Of a stretch of 64,000 nt of DNA, positions 33,156 to 44,300 are shown piece after piece; position 1 is the stretch's first letter; each line of letters opens with the position of its first letter. The DNA is from Nyssa sinensis (Eukaryota > Streptophyta > Magnoliopsida > Cornales > Nyssaceae): assembly GCA_008638375.1 (NCBI GenBank), contig CM018047.1, forward strand, positions 51,654,679 through 51,718,678, given 5' to 3'. The position numbers were made by a program, and so were the translations under genes. The notes below the pieces were generated by a model. That model was not told where the DNA came from. It did no database searches and saw only the letters and a list, made by a program, of their open reading frames with translations.

Positions 33156-35332
33156 CTTCCCAACCCGTTTAAAACATGTGATAGCGGGAGTGAGTCCCCA
33201 TTAGGGTCTTATTTTTATTTGAACTTTAAGTTTTTATTTATTTTATTCAACTAATAATAATTAACAGATTTCAAATATGGAATTAGAATGGAGTTATTTT
33301 TTTTAAATATATAACTCAATTAAATTTGTTTAAACTTTCAATCGTTAATTAAAAAATATCATTATAAATATTAAATACGTAATACAAAATTCACTTATTA
33401 TTTTATTTTATATAATTAAAATAGGATTCTTTCATCCTAAATCCGTTTTTAAGTCAACATAACTTTCTTAACCCATCCCATTAGTACATAAGGAGTTAAA
33501 TTGCCATCCCTGATCTCAGATCTGGCTGTTGAGTCTATTTTTATTGCATGGCAATTAGTCTTGTGATCTATGGTCACAGTACAATGGAGAATCTCGTGAG
33601 AGTCTCAATTCATTTCTGGGATTATCACAGCCTATTAAATACGAGACAATTCTAAGAGTGTCACAATGTTATAAGTCGGACATGTGTTACTTCCTGTGTA
33701 AACAACGTCGAACATGTTGGAATAATGACATGGTCTCCTAGCTGTATCTGGTTGCATAGTTGTCAGCTCGAGGGAGTGCCACGTGAATGGATAGACAATT
33801 TTTTTTTTTATAAAAATTCATTTAGTTTTATTTTATTAAAATTTTAAGTATTTTTTAAAACAAATTTAAAATATTATATTATTAAAAATTAAAATTGTAT
33901 TCATAAATTAATTACAAAATTTAATATTCATAATCACAATATTTTAGAATGTGATTGTGCAAACATCATTTAGAATATAGTAATCTCTCACTTCCGGTAT
34001 AACTAAAAAAAAATTTATGATACATATTGCCAAAAATCATTCAAATCAATGATATCATTTTGTGGATGTATTGTACAAATTAAATTTACACAACAAAGTA
34101 GTGTGAATTGACAAGATAATGTATCTATATTATTTAAAAATTATATTAAAATTATATGTTATTTTTGTATCATAATAATTTTAAATTTCAAATAAAATTA
34201 AAGGGAACTTAAATTTAAAAAATTAGAGGATAATTTTGAACACTCAAGATTTTAGTGTTGGTAAAATATAAAAGTAGTCGAAAATAAAAAAAAAATGAAA
34301 CAAAATATAACATCAAAAAAATAAAAGTAATAAAATATTAAAATTTGAAGACTTTCTTGGAAATGGTATAAAACCGAAAATAACTATTCAAAAAGTCACA
34401 TAAATTACTATAGTACAATTTTAAAGAGTTATTTTAAATTTTTTTTTTTAAAATAACTCTTTAAAATTGTACTATATTAATTCCTTATAGTACTTTGACG
34501 AGTTACGTTTTTGTCTAACATTTTTCAGAGCTGAAAGATAAAACCTATTTTCTGTCTTAATAAAAGATTTTATTTTAACAATTTTAATGTTTTTTAGTTG
34601 ATAAATATTTAATGTTTTTATGTTCACGTGAAAAATATGAAATTTTAAAATTAATTTATTTTCACATTGATTATTATATTTACATCAACTTGAAAAAGAA
34701 TAATAATTTAAAACATTTACAATACTTTATTAATTTTTTGAACATGACCCATATTTTATGACATTTCAAAATAAAAGTAGAGACTTAAGGCCTATTTTTA
34801 TAGGTGACTGGCAAAACTTTAGGAATCGAGTTTTTGATGAGTCAAGTTAGTAAACTGGTCTCCAATAGATGAAACAATGGCTAAACCAAATTTATTATCT
34901 TTCTTCAAAATTAACAAATTTGCTACTCTATTAATAGAGTACCATTCGTGCTTTGTTTTATTAAAAAATGTAGGGCTCATATTTGTTTATAGTAAAACTC
35001 AAAGCAATAAACTTTTTTTTTTTTTCATAATTTGCAATGGCTCTTTGGTCTGCAAAAGATAAAAAATATATGGGTTTTATGAACAAATTAACTTGTAAAA
35101 GAGTGGGGGTGAAGCGCTAGATACCTGCATAGAAACAATGTCTATGTATGTATATATGTATGAATTATGTGATTCTTTCTTATGTCCTTTTTTAAAGTGG
35201 AGTCATGAGTTTAAGATGTGAGTATTATTTATATTATTTATCTGTTATACAAGTTTGTCGGTTCAAAGTCAATATTTGTGAGACTCTTGATTGTATCTTC
35301 GTTCTGTTGCTATATAATATTGCCATTGAACT
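33156..35332. other. AT-rich intergenic DNA with a perfect hairpin
   Basis: No gene recognised. Around 33495-33515 there is AAATTGCCATCCCTG, the complement of a common hAT-MITE end, so an eroded MITE may flank the TRIM. The remainder is very AT-rich and includes the hairpin at 34409-34476. Confidence 0.4.
34409..34476. repeat. Perfect 30-bp inverted repeat with 8-nt loop
   Basis: Arm 34409-34438 (starting TATAGTACAATTTTAAAGAG) is exactly complementary to 34447-34476, separated by eight T residues. Confidence 0.9.
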
Positions 35333-35688
35333 TGTTAAATTGTCCCACATCGCCTCATTCAAGCTCCTATGTGCTGGCTATAAGGCCTTCTGACCTCTCT
35401 CTCCTTAACACCATGGTTTTAAGGAGCTGTATGGGTTGGGCCTTCATTTCAATATGGTATCAAAGCAAGGTTTGAGCTTGCCCATAGCAACACACGTAAG
35501 CTCCTAGTTTTGGGCCTCTGCAGTTCGGGGGGTGTTAGATTGTCTTACATCGCCCCATTCAAGCTCCTCTGTGCCCCATTCAACATCGCCTCATTCAAGC
35601 TCCTCTGTGCTGGTTATAAGGTCTTCTGACCCCTCTTCTTAACTCCATAGTTTTAAGGAGTTGCATGGATTGGACATTCATTTTAATA
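35333..35688 (+). mobile_element. TRIM retrotransposon with intact target duplication
   Basis: LTR 1 (35333-35454) starts TGTTAAATTGTCCCACATCG and ends CATTTCAATA. The primer site TGGTATCAAAGC follows directly at 35455-35466 (one mismatch to initiator tRNA-Met complement). The interior is under 80 bp, and LTR 2 (35533-35688) starts TGTTAGATTGTCTTACATCG and ends TTTTAATA. GAACT at 35328-35332 and 35689-35693 is an exact 5-bp target duplication. LTR 2 is longer because of an internal ~36-bp duplication of a CATTCAAGCTCCTCTGTGC block. No coding capacity; it would depend on other elements to move. The LTRs end in TA instead of CA. Confidence 0.85.
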
Positions 35689-36402
35689 GAACTATTCTAT
35701 TCAGTTGATTATAATATACCGTCTCTTTAAAATAGTTTTAAAAGGAGAAACTGGATAGAATATATTTTTTGTTGAACTTGGTTCCAATTCTAACTCAATC
35801 TAACCATAAATTCTCAATGACTTGAATGATATTTTGTGAAACTTTTTTGTCAATTTGAGAAAATAAATTCCAAAAAATATTGTAGCCTGCATTATTCTAT
35901 TGTAGCTATGGTTTTAAGGAGCTGTATAGGTTGGGCCTTCATTTCAATATGGTATCAAAGCTAGGTTTGAGCTTGCCCATAGCGACACACGTAAGCTCCG
36001 AGCTTTGGGCCTCTGCAGTTCGGGGGGTGTTAGATTGTCCTACATCGCCCCATTCAAGCTCCTCTGTGCCCCATTCAACATCGTCTCATTCAAGCTCCTC
36101 TATGCTGGTTATAAGGTCTTCTGACCCCTCTTCTTAACTCCATAGTTTTAAGGAGTTGCATGGATTGGACATTCATTTTAATAGAACTATTCTATTTAGT
36201 TGATTATAATATACCGTCTCTTTAAAATAGTTTTAAAAAGAGAAACTTTGGACAGTATATTTTTTGTTGAACTTGGTTCCAATTCTAACTCAATCTAACC
36301 ATAAATTCTCAATGACTTGAATGATATTTTGTGAAATTTTTTTGTCAATTTGAGAAAATAAATTCCAAAAAATATTGTAGCCTCCAATATTCTATTTTTT
36401 TT
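35413..36402. repeat. 495-bp tandem duplication including the TRIM
   Basis: Copy A (35413-35907) and copy B (35908 to about 36402) are nearly identical. They begin in LTR 1 at ATGGTTTTAAGGAGCTGTAT and include the TRIM interior, LTR 2, the target duplication and about 215 bp of flank ending TTCCAAAAAATATTGTAGCC. The primer site and LTR 2 recur at exactly +495 (35950 and 36028). Confidence 0.9.
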
Positions 36403-36938
36403 TTCCTGGCTCCACCTTGGTGTTGATGTTTCAAATTTCTTTCTTTCCTGGTATTTGAAGGCTTACAGCTTGTGTCTTAGCAATATAAAAAAGACATGAA
36501 AATCGGAGGAAAGATTTAGGAATGAACAGACAGGCTGTGAAACAAAGATGCAAAACAGGCAAATGATATGAAATAAAAAAAAAAAAAAAAGAGGTAGGGA
36601 GTTGGCGAAAGCATTCATATATTTATGGCTGTATCTGATATGGCATCTTCATATACAGACTGGCGATTTTGGTTGTACGTTGCTACCGACAGTCATTGGT
36701 CCCACAAGCTTTACCCACATGTACCCATCTCCATTTATTTTAAAACAAAAAGGCTGATCAACCAAATTAATGAAAAAGAAACGAATCTATTCTATTGTAG
36801 AAGAATTAGATTAGTTGGAGGGATTAATCAAGCTTTGGTGTAGTTCTAATCACTTTGCCTAACACATCTATTTTGCTTCTTTTAATAAAACAATATCCTT
36901 TTTGTTTTGCTTCGCTTCTTGATGAACCCATGGATGAA

Positions 36939-36975
<37 letters not shown>

Positions 36976-39830
36976 TCAATGAGACAGTCTGTAAATCACT
37001 TAGCACACGACATCAATCAAACAGGACCCAAATGATCCACCTCTATTAGTCAGTAGTCAAAGCAGGTATTATAATTAATTATTGTGATTCATATATAATT
37101 GAGGTCCCACCTCTGCTTTCATGTACTCTTTCAAGTGATAATGAGATAAATGTCCAAAATTCATTTAGAAGAAGGCTGAGCACAAGATTTTTGTGTTTCA
37201 CAATATGGGTTGCTTTCATGTACTAACTATCATTGCTTCTACCCATGCTTTGATGATTGTTAAGTATCTTTTATTTTTTCTGCTTTTCGAGGAAAAAAGA
37301 TGGTGTATAAAGAGAAAACAAAATATATTTGAGGACTATAGACAGTGGATAAAAGAGTTCTGAATTTATAGGAATTTTAAGAGGACAAAATAGTAAAAAC
37401 AAAAAGAATAATATCAATATATATCTCTAATTATAATTTTAATATGATGTTTGAAAATATAGTATCTTTAAAATTCACGTGTGACTTAAAATTGACGTAT
37501 CGCATACTTCACTTCACAATGGAGAAACACTTTGGGTCAATAGGACAGTCGGTGTACCCACAAGTTGTATGGTGGGTTATAATTTTATATACTGCTCTCT
37601 CTCGCCATTTTCTTTATCCCTTTAAAAGTTCATTGTTTATTTCTTAATATTCTTCATTATTGCAAGACACAAGACCCCACCTACAATCCACCATCCCAAA
37701 AGAAATAGTTAAAAAAAAAAAAAGACACGAAATGGGAAATTATAAATAAATAAAACACATTCTACAAATCTTAGGGCATGAAATATTGTTCATTTTTGTA
37801 AAAGTAACTTGTGGTTTTTACCATGGTTTCAACTTTCCAATTTTGTTAAAAATTATAGACTATTGGATAGTATGGATCCTGATAAATATTGTACACTAAT
37901 TCTTATTTTACAGATCTAATTTTGTGATAAGTTGGCTGAGAAGTTGTAGGGGGGCAGGAGCCCCCTTGCCTGAAGGAGATGGTTTGGGGGCGTGGCCCCG
38001 AACCGAATTTTTTTAAAGTTATTTTTAGTATTTCATATTATTTTTCTGTTGCCATAATTTTATATATTTATAATTGAGAAGCCGCATCTCATTATAACTT
38101 TTTCAAATCATAGTAAAACCGTAGTAGCTGTAGACGTAACCCTATTCTACAATGAATCACATAAATCTTTATATTCTTGTGTGTGCGTGTAATTTTAAAT
38201 TCGTTTTCTTGTTTGTTTTAGTATCTCAGTGATTCTGGTTAGGTAATTATATTTGTAACAAAGACAAAATGCAAAATTCATGTGTTTAGATAGTGACCCC
38301 TCTAGTGACCGAGCGCTATCTCATATATCTCTTTAACTTGTCAAAAATATTCGTTTTCAAACTTTACAGGTCATTCTTAAATTTATGTGAATAAATATTA
38401 GATTCAATTTGGGTAAAAGAGATGTTATGGTTTCGAATCTCTTCGAAGTGTGAATGTGTAGTATCTTGATTTTTTAGTCACGAGTTGGATTTTTTGGTAG
38501 TATAATTGATTTCTCAGTACTAGGACTGACTTATTTGTAAGTTATACTTGTAAATAGATATTTCTTATATTGACAAAAAATTTAAAAGAGCCAGATTTTG
38601 TTCTTTAATGTGGTCATAAAATTAAAATATCAAGGAATATAAAGACTTAATATGAATTAATAATATTTTTAATACGTAAATAATTAATTAATATAAATTA
38701 ATTTACAAATTAGACAAGAAGTCCAATAAAAAAAAAAAGGGATCTTAAAAAAATGTAAACATTAGAAAAAAATATATATAAAAAAAAATCCTATTAAGAG
38801 GGTCAAATTGAAATTAAAATAAGGATAAGGTGCAAAAAAAAAATATTTAGAGGAGAAAAACATAAATTAGGAGGATATCTTTTACAATACATTAAAAAAT
38901 TAACAAAAACTTCTAATAAAGGAAACTGAGGGGAGGGCAATTGAGGCCTAACCCCTTAATAGCTTCGTCCCTGACTTAATGTGAAATTTGGGTGAGAAAA
39001 ATGTACTGATTTTTTTAAAGGAACAAAAGCTTTAGAAAAGTTGGCTATTTGATAAATTCAGCTAAAATTTATATGAACCCTTTACAAAAGTTTGTGACTT
39101 TATTTGAATGATTAAAAATTAAAAAGTGAGTAGCCCTATACAAATTTATACATGCCTATCGGTTGAGTGGAGAAGTTATTTTATACAAGTCATTTTAATT
39201 CAAATTAAAACATAATAGAACATAAATGTTTAAATTACTATGACAATAGAATGAAATTACAAGGACCCATGTTTAATTTAACCTGATATGTAGAAAACTC
39301 GACATATCACATTCTTAATGAGACGATTTTGGAAGACGGCATGTGAATCTGATAAAATTTAGGATGAAAGGCATTATAAACTGCCTCGCCCACCCCGATA
39401 TAACATAAAATAATAAATAAATTTTATTCTATCCATGTTTTATTTGAATAGAAAGTATGTCAATTTCTCACTTTATAAGGGTGAGTTCGATTTTTTATGC
39501 TAATAAGATGGTGGTCAAGTTGTTTTTTTTTTTTTTGTACGTGTCAATTTTTTTTTTATAATTAATAAACGTGTTTTGTTTTTTTATTGAGATTTTTAAA
39601 AACATATATGTTAAATGATGTAATTTGATTAATTAATTCCGTATACTTAACATGTAAAAAATAAAATGAAATTACCAGGGATATATAAGTAATTTTACTC
39701 TATATATTAAAAAATGGTTAGCCCCCGTTTGGGGTTAACGTTAAGTTCTCCGTTGCCAGCTTAACGTTAGTGTCGGTGTGAGAGTCCGTGTAACGGACAA
39801 ACTATCAGCCACTGTACACACTAACACACA
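36403..39830. other. AT-rich intergenic DNA
   Basis: No gene recognised. It has a (TA)n tract at about 36944-36972 and two GC-rich hairpins (37950-38004). Around 38100-38200 an ACATAAATCTTTATATTCTTG-like block resembles the ends of some copia LTRs, so an old LTR fragment is possible. Confidence 0.4.
37950..38004. repeat. Two adjacent GC-rich hairpins in AT-rich DNA
   Basis: GGGGGC-AGGA-GCCCCC (37950-37965) and, soon after, GGTTTGGGGGC paired with GGCCCCGAACC (37981-38004). They stand out strongly from the surroundings. Confidence 0.75.
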
Positions 39831-39838
39831 TAAATATA
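39831..39838 (+). promoter_or_regulatory. Possible TATA box of the FLA2-like gene
   Basis: TAAATATA about 85 bp upstream of the ATG, within an otherwise C-rich leader; spacing fits a TATA-driven start with a short 5' UTR. Confidence 0.4.
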
Positions 39839-39920
39839 CACTCACAGTGTAGTCCTCACTCAACTTGTTCCCCCTCTCCACTTCCACTTCCAGTTCCAGC
39901 AGAACCTCCTCTCCGGCACA

Positions 39921-41124
39921 ATGCAGCTCGTGCCGGCCCTAATCCTCTCTCTCCTCCTCGCACTCTTCTCCTACACCACCAATGCCCACAACATAACCCG
40001 TATCCTCGCCGAACACCCCGAATTCTCAACCTTCAATCACTACCTAACCGTCACCCACCTCGCCGCCGAGATCAACCGCCGCCAGACCATCACCGTCTGC
40101 GCAATTGACAACGCCGCCATGTCGGACCTCCTCTCCAAGCACCTCTCCATCTACACCATCAAGAACGTCCTCTCCCTCCACGTCTTCGCCGACTACTTCG
40201 GCGCCAAGAAGCTCCACCAGATCACCGACGGATCCACCTTGACTGCCACCATGTTCCAAGCCACCGGCAACGCCCCTGGCACCTCCGGATATGTCAACAT
40301 CACCGACCTCAAGGGCGGCAAAGTCGGGTTCGCGTCCGAAGACAACAACGGCAAGATCGACTCTGTCTACGTCAAGTCCGTCAAAGAAATACCCTACAAC
40401 ATCTCCATCATACAAATCAGTAAGGTTTTAACGTCGGCCGAAGCTGAAGCTCCGACTGCAGGACCAGGTGCAATGAATCTCACCACTCTGATGTCAAAAC
40501 AAGGCTGTAAAGCATTCAACGATTTGTTAACTGGTTCAGACGCCGAGAAGACATTTACCGAGAATCTCGACGGAGGATTGACAGTGCTCTGTCCAAGCGA
40601 CGACGCTATTAAAGCTTTCATGCCCAAGTACAAGAACTTGACGGCCGCTGGAAAAACGTCCGTACTATTATATCACGGCGTGCCGGTGTATCAGTCAATG
40701 GGGATGTTAAAGTCAAAGTAATGGGCTGATGAACACCTTGGCGACCGACGGAGCGAACAAGTACGATTTCACAGTGCAGAACGACGGAGAGGACGTGACG
40801 TTGAAGACGAAGATTGTAACGGCGACCATAACAGGGACAATAGTGGACGAAGATCCGTTGGCAGTTTATAAGATCGATAAGGTTTTGTTGCCGAAGGAAC
40901 TGTTTAAGGCAGCTCCGGCGGCGCCGGCTCCGAAAGCTGAGTCTCCAAAGGCTGCAAAGCATAAGAAAGCACCGGTCTCCGACGCAGAGGCACCATCGCC
41001 TGATGCATCGGACGAAGATGCCGCGGATCTGACGGCCAATGATAACGGGTCCATTAGTATCAACGGTGGGAGATTTTTCGTGTCGGTTTTTGGTTTGTGT
41101 TTGGGAGCTTTAGCTTTGCTTTGA
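39921..41124 (+). CDS. FLA2: Fasciclin-like arabinogalactan protein (FLA2-like), one-base frameshift
   Basis: The first frame (39921-40721) has a signal peptide (about residues 1-22, ending SYTTNA), then FAS1 domain 1 with HNITRILAEHPEFSTFNHYL and NVLSLHVFADYFG, a short Ala/Pro linker, and FAS1 domain 2 from about residue 186 (GCKAFNDLL, GGLTVLCPSDDAIKAF, LLYHGVPVYQS). It stops at 40719-40721. The frame continues one base out of register (NTLATDGANKYDFTV..., annotated to 41124) with the rest of FAS1-2, a Pro/Ala/Lys arabinogalactan region and a hydrophobic GPI-anchor tail (FFVSVFGLCLGALALL). An extra G near 40718 explains the break; otherwise the gene is complete and intronless. Family members sit on the outer plasma membrane and affect cell-wall structure and adhesion. 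Either the allele is broken or the base is a sequence error. Confidence 0.9.
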
Positions 41125-41372
41125 GCTGGGGGAGATATGGATTCTGTGATAACCGACAGTTTCCATGGATTTTCCATGACATCGTAGGGAAGCGGTGAGA
41201 CGTGTCACATCGTAACACCCATTATGGAATTGCTTTTATGGCTACAGATTTTCATTTTTTTTTATTTTTCATTTTCATTGTCAAAAGAAAAAAAATAACG
41301 AGTCCTTTTTATTTGGGCCTTTTGTTGTTTTATCTTTCATTTGATTTGTAATTAATTGTGTGTAAAGTCCAA

Positions 41373-41378
41373 AATAAA
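41373..41378 (+). terminator. Possible polyadenylation signal of the FLA2-like gene
   Basis: AATAAA in CCAAAATAAACATAAG about 250 bp after the last coding base. Confidence 0.4.
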
Positions 41379-44300
41379 CATAAGACGGTTTGCACATTTA
41401 CTTCTTTTTCATTCTTTTTTTTTACTATTTTACTTGCCAAAAACAATTGTTGTACAACCTTGGTTTCTTTTACTGTAGTAATTTAAAAATTTTAACTGCA
41501 ATTGGAAAAACAAATCTCTTACTAAAATAGTATCGACAAATTTATATTTATTTATATCAAATTTTGATATATAAATATTTAAAATTAAAATATTAATACG
41601 ACATTATGTTTGTTATTGCCCATTTCTAGTAAGGGTAAAAATGAATTGTAGACGAATACTAAGCCCGAGCAACAAGTTTACCCGAGCGATGGGCCTAATT
41701 AGCATTATTTCTATCAATTATCAATGAAATGAATGATGAATAAGCTTGAAATGGACTCAATTTTGGAACATATTTTTCAATTTAATTTATGAATAATATT
41801 ATATTTTCTTAAATTTTTATCTCGAATAATGTAAAAGTGATGTAATAATATATTATTATTATTATTCTTTAATTACATGATTTAATTCAATACAAATATT
41901 ACATTATACCATAACATTTTTCTTAATTTATGTCCCGTGAATAGGAGTTAGTTTAACTATATTTAAAGGGCATATCCAACGTAGAGATATAGACATTGGG
42001 CACAGCATGGAATGACTTGGAGTTAAGGCTAGGGCTAGTTCTGCGATGACTGACAAAGTGATTTGAAGATGGGAACTTTGGCAGGCTATTGTCTATCTGT
42101 GCTTCCCACGTTGGCATCTTTCGTTTGCTCTTCTTTTGTTTGTAATTAGTCTCTCACTTCCTAAAGATCTTTTCATTGAAATTCATACTCTTTTTGGAAA
42201 GAATAAATGATTTAGGGAAGATATGTTACACAATCTTTTCATTGATGTTCATATTCTTTTCGTAAAGAATAAATGATCTAGGACATATATGACGCCGCTT
42301 GAAATTATATATTTTGTTTTATAGTTATATGTAAGATATTTTAGTTTTTTAAATTTAAACCTATCTTATATTTATTATTTTACATAAAATATTTAATTTT
42401 TTAATTTTATTAAAGTTAATATATCAGTTGTGATTTTCTAGTTAAAGTACTAGTCTTTTTTTTATCTCTATAAATATGTTATAATAGATCTTTATTATTC
42501 AAAACTTTATTAATAATATCAGTTTCGAATTTAGAGAATTATTATCTTGCTTGATTTAGTATTCCCTATTTTTAAATATTGAATTTTTTCGCATCTATTG
42601 TTACATTTCGAGTTGCGTTAATAAATACAACAAACAAACAAACAATTGAAAAAACAGTAACAAGTTGAAATGCACAAATATGCCAAATAGCTTCAAGTTA
42701 TCACTATTTTTCTTTTTCACACCATGCCATGATTGTGTTGTCACAAATTTAAATACCAATCTTATATGGATGTTATAACTTATAAGAGAAACCACTTTAA
42801 TAGATAGATTAATGTTTGATTTGAAATATCAAAGCATTTCTCTCCCCCATGGTCCCAAAAAAAATGACAAATTTTACTCTAAAAGAATAAGGGTTAATTG
42901 GTGATAAGTCCTTCAAATAGATGATAAATTGGTCTAGAGTCCACGCGCTTCCATTTTTGTAGCATAAGGACGGTTATTTTATTTTATTTTAAGATAAGAT
43001 CAAATTTTATGAGTTGCCACTTTCATTTTTTTTTCAAAATTGGCAATAATACCTTGTATTATTAGTACGAACACAAGTCTCGTGGACTGAAATGGTAGGT
43101 TCGAGCTTGGGACCGGGGTCCAAGCATGGAAAAAAATAGTTCTTGAGTGTTTAGCGACAAGAAAATTAGTGGTGTGAACCTTGGCGTTGTAGTCCCAACA
43201 CGGGCTTACTTGATCTGAATCGCAATACATAATTGCAATGGAATTGCATAGTTCACATTTCTTCATCTCTGTCACCTCTCCTAAATCTCACCCCTTCTGG
43301 CTCTCTTAGTTTTTCAACTTTCAAATACATCTCACTTTTTTTTATTGGTAAGCTTTCAAATACATCTCATAATTTAGTTCTCTACTTTTATTTATGAGTT
43401 AATTGGCGAAAAGTCATATGATTGGGGGTGACCAAAAATACTGAAGCAATGAGATAGTGAAATTTCATTGAATGTAATATTGAGTTTTCTTGTTGCAAAT
43501 TTCACTATCTCGAGAGTTTCTTTTAACATTCAAATGTGATTCAAAAAACTGAATCAAACTAGTAACAACTGAGAAATTCACAATGACATTGAATTTTCTT
43601 TGTTTCATTATAACAAGTGAAATTTCACTGTCTTCCAAATTCTGAAATTCCACTATCTAAGGACAGTGAAATTTCACTATTTGAGAAGATTATTTTTCCA
43701 AAATTTCATATGCAATTATAAATCTTGTTTGATAGATCTCAATTTTTACTACTCAGATATATAAATCTTATGAAAACTGAAGTTATATTTTGTGAGTTAT
43801 TGAATTTTAAATTTTCAAAAAGTTTTCTTGATTAAGTGGCCTCCATTCATGGGAATTAGTTAGACTATTTTTTTTTAAAAAAATACTCAATGGGTATTTT
43901 AGTCACAAATATAATTGAGGGACTTGTGAGGATTAATATGTTTGGGAGTGGACGCAATGACAATTTTGATATAGTTTTAGATACCTTTCATCAAATAACC
44001 CAAGAAATAAACTACTTCCCAAAAGTTAAGTCAGTCTCTCAACAATCCTAAATTTCTCCTTTATAAACAAAATTTATGATATTATTATTTTTTTTTGTAA
44101 CATAATGACAATTTTTTTTATTTAAAATAAACCTAAACACACCCAAAAACTTTATTGAATAATGGGTAAAAGGAAAATTATAATTCGTAATCAAATTGAA
44201 TCATCTTTATCAAGTACACTGTAATCACATATGATATCATCATAATCACTTGTAAACGACATAGTCTAAACACAAAAGTGATTGTTCGATAATCACTTTT

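Noticed and set aside
40044..41177. Long antisense frames across the FLA2-like gene
   Set aside because: They are shadows of a GC-rich coding region; the sense strand carries signal peptide, FAS1 motifs and GPI tail.
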